A stretch of DNA of 6,083 bases, taken from contig JALRDT010000139.1 in NCBI GenBank assembly GCA_023262125.1, forward strand, positions 1 to 6,083, read 5' to 3'. The DNA is from Candidatus Nanopelagicaceae bacterium. GTDB taxonomy: Bacteria; Actinomycetota; Actinomycetes; Nanopelagicales; Nanopelagicaceae. Of the stretch, positions 5,030-6,083 are shown in pieces. The notes beneath the pieces are model-generated. The model was not told the origin of the DNA and did not search any database. It saw only the letters and a program-made list of their open reading frames with translations. Within the stretch, counting starts at the first letter, position 1. The number at the start of each line of letters is the position of its first letter. The translations under genes were made by a program, and so were the position numbers.

Positions 5030-6083
5030 TGCTTCGTTCTAAAGAAATTCAGGGCTTACGCGCCCTAGCGGTCACCCTAGTTCTGTTTTTCCATGCTGGC
5101 TGGTTACCAGGCGGTTATATCGGTGTAGATGTATTTTATGTAATATCTGGATTTCTAATTACCTCAATAATAATTAACGATCAAAATTTCTCGTTCAAGA
5201 AATTCTATTTAAGACGTGCCAAAAGATTACTCCCCGCAGCATTCTTAGTTTTAGCCGCCACTTCATTGGCATACTGGTTTATCGCTCCAACTGGCGCCAG
5301 AGCTCAATTTGCAAAGGAATTACTTGCAGGTACCTGGTATCTATCAAACTATTTTCTTGCCTATTGGGAGAATGATTATCAAAATCTAGGAGCAGCTCCC
5401 TCGCCTTTAGTTCACTTTTGGTCTCTAGCGGTTGAAGAGCAGTTCTATATCTTTTGGCCACTGTTATTGATAATCTTTAAAAACAATCGAAAACATTTTG
5501 TATTCGCTCTAACGCTTGGAAGCTTCTTATTTTCAATCTACTTAATTAATGTAGATCCAATTTTTGCCTTTTACTTTCTTCCAACTAGAGCCTTTGAATT
5601 GGGATTGGGTGCGTTACTTGCACTTTATCGAATTAGAGCGAAACTTATGAACCTTGGTATTGCTACTATCGCAACAGGTGCCCTGATTTTCGATGAGTCA
5701 ACTAAATTTCCAGGTGCACCGGCATTGATTCCAATTTTTGGTGCGGCAATGATTATCATTTCTATAAACAATAGTAATTATGATAAAAGATATGGAGTAG
5801 AAGGTGTTTTAAATAGCGAAATTGCTCAATTAATGGGTAATTGGAGTTATTCGATATATCTGTGGCATTGGCCGCTTTTGGTAATACCTCCCGTCTACCT
5901 AAAAAGAGAGCTAGGCGATAAAGAAAAGGCCCTCATACTTATATTGTGTATTGCGATTGCGGCACTGACCTATAAATTTGTTGAAGATCCATTGCGCAGA
6001 AAGCAGAACCGAGATAGAACTTTGATAGTCGGGCTCGTCGCTTCTGCGCTACTGCTTACAGCAACAGCATTTGCATTTGATAG
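5029..6083 (+). CDS. OafA/YrhL-type membrane acyltransferase (Acyl_transf_3), 3' partial
   Basis: The frame is open from a GTG at 5029 to the window edge (351 codons, no stop). It encodes a multi-span inner-membrane acyltransferase that transfers acyl groups, often acetyl, to surface polysaccharide or other envelope sugars. Family marks are EIQGLRALAV (6-15) with conserved His22 in LFFHAGWLPGG, YIGVDVFYVISGFLIT (30-45), FYLRRAKRLLPA (59-70), HFWSLAVEEQFY (129-140), WSYSIYLWHWPL (272-283) and FVEDPLRR (317-324). Many hydrophobic segments are present, and a last one (about 333-350) begins where OafA-like proteins often lead into an extracytoplasmic SGNH domain, which would lie beyond the window. 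The GTG is the only plausible start: a TGA lies 11 codons upstream in frame with no ATG, GTG or TTG between, and conserved residues begin almost at once. No Shine-Dalgarno sequence is visible, so translation probably depends on termination of apt (TAGTG overlap). Confidence 0.88.
   Translation, partial: MLRSKEIQGLRALAVTLVLFFHAGWLPGGYIGVDVFYVISGFLITSIIINDQNFSFKKFYLRRAKRLLPAAFLVLAATSLAYWFIAPTGARAQFAKELLAGTWYLSNYFLAYWENDYQNLGAAPSPLVHFWSLAVEEQFYIFWPLLLIIFKNNRKHFVFALTLGSFLFSIYLINVDPIFAFYFLPTRAFELGLGALLALYRIRAKLMNLGIATIATGALIFDESTKFPGAPALIPIFGAAMIIISINNSNYDKRYGVEGVLNSEIAQLMGNWSYSIYLWHWPLLVIPPVYLKRELGDKEKALILILCIAIAALTYKFVEDPLRRKQNRDRTLIVGLVASALLLTATAFAFD

Noticed and set aside
5279..5461. 60-codon open frame on the - strand
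   Set aside because: It is antisense to the acyltransferase, whose HFWSLAVEEQFY motif falls in the same stretch.

Overview
The window looks like chromosome of a low-GC, streamlined actinobacterium. I infer a planktonic Nanopelagicales/acI-like lineage from four things: an AT-leaning composition (low-to-mid 40s % GC by eye), very tight gene packing, apparently leaderless promoters, and a trio of genes typical of Actinomycetota. The trio is an MSMEG_4193-type histidine phosphatase, a DUF3090 protein and an SCO1664-type kinase-like protein. I cannot fix the genus from the sequence alone.

Layout. Positions 1-245 (+) hold a fragment of a GH36 alpha-galactosidase that stops before its catalytic nucleophile and runs tail-to-tail into the SCO1664-type gene. 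Positions 220-1977 (-) are a three-gene operon, transcribed in the order histidine phosphatase > DUF3090 > SCO1664-like, with overlapping start and stop codons. A 49-bp divergent promoter region (1978-2026) separates it from an aldo/keto reductase (2027-2962, +). The reductase converges, with an 11-bp overlap, on an M20-family metallopeptidase (2952-4250, -). Then come a tRNA-Leu(GAG) gene (4347-4430, +), adenine phosphoribosyltransferase apt (4502-5029, +), and a membrane acyltransferase of the OafA/Acyl_transf_3 type. The acyltransferase starts at a GTG overlapping the apt stop and runs off the right edge.

How the genes relate. The phosphatase, DUF3090, SCO1664-like and M20 genes match a neighbourhood I recall from other Actinobacteria (M. 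tuberculosis Rv2130c-Rv2141c; Streptomyces SCO1663-1665 region), where mycothiol ligase mshC sits just beyond the SCO1664-like gene. Here that place holds the broken alpha-galactosidase, so the left edge looks like a genome rearrangement scar. The apt gene is also away from its usual secD-secF-apt-relA setting and is coupled to a cell-surface modification gene.

No mobile element, CRISPR array or clear intrinsic terminator was seen. The best candidate for undescribed biology is the conserved but functionally uncharacterised phosphatase / zinc-finger / kinase-fold operon.
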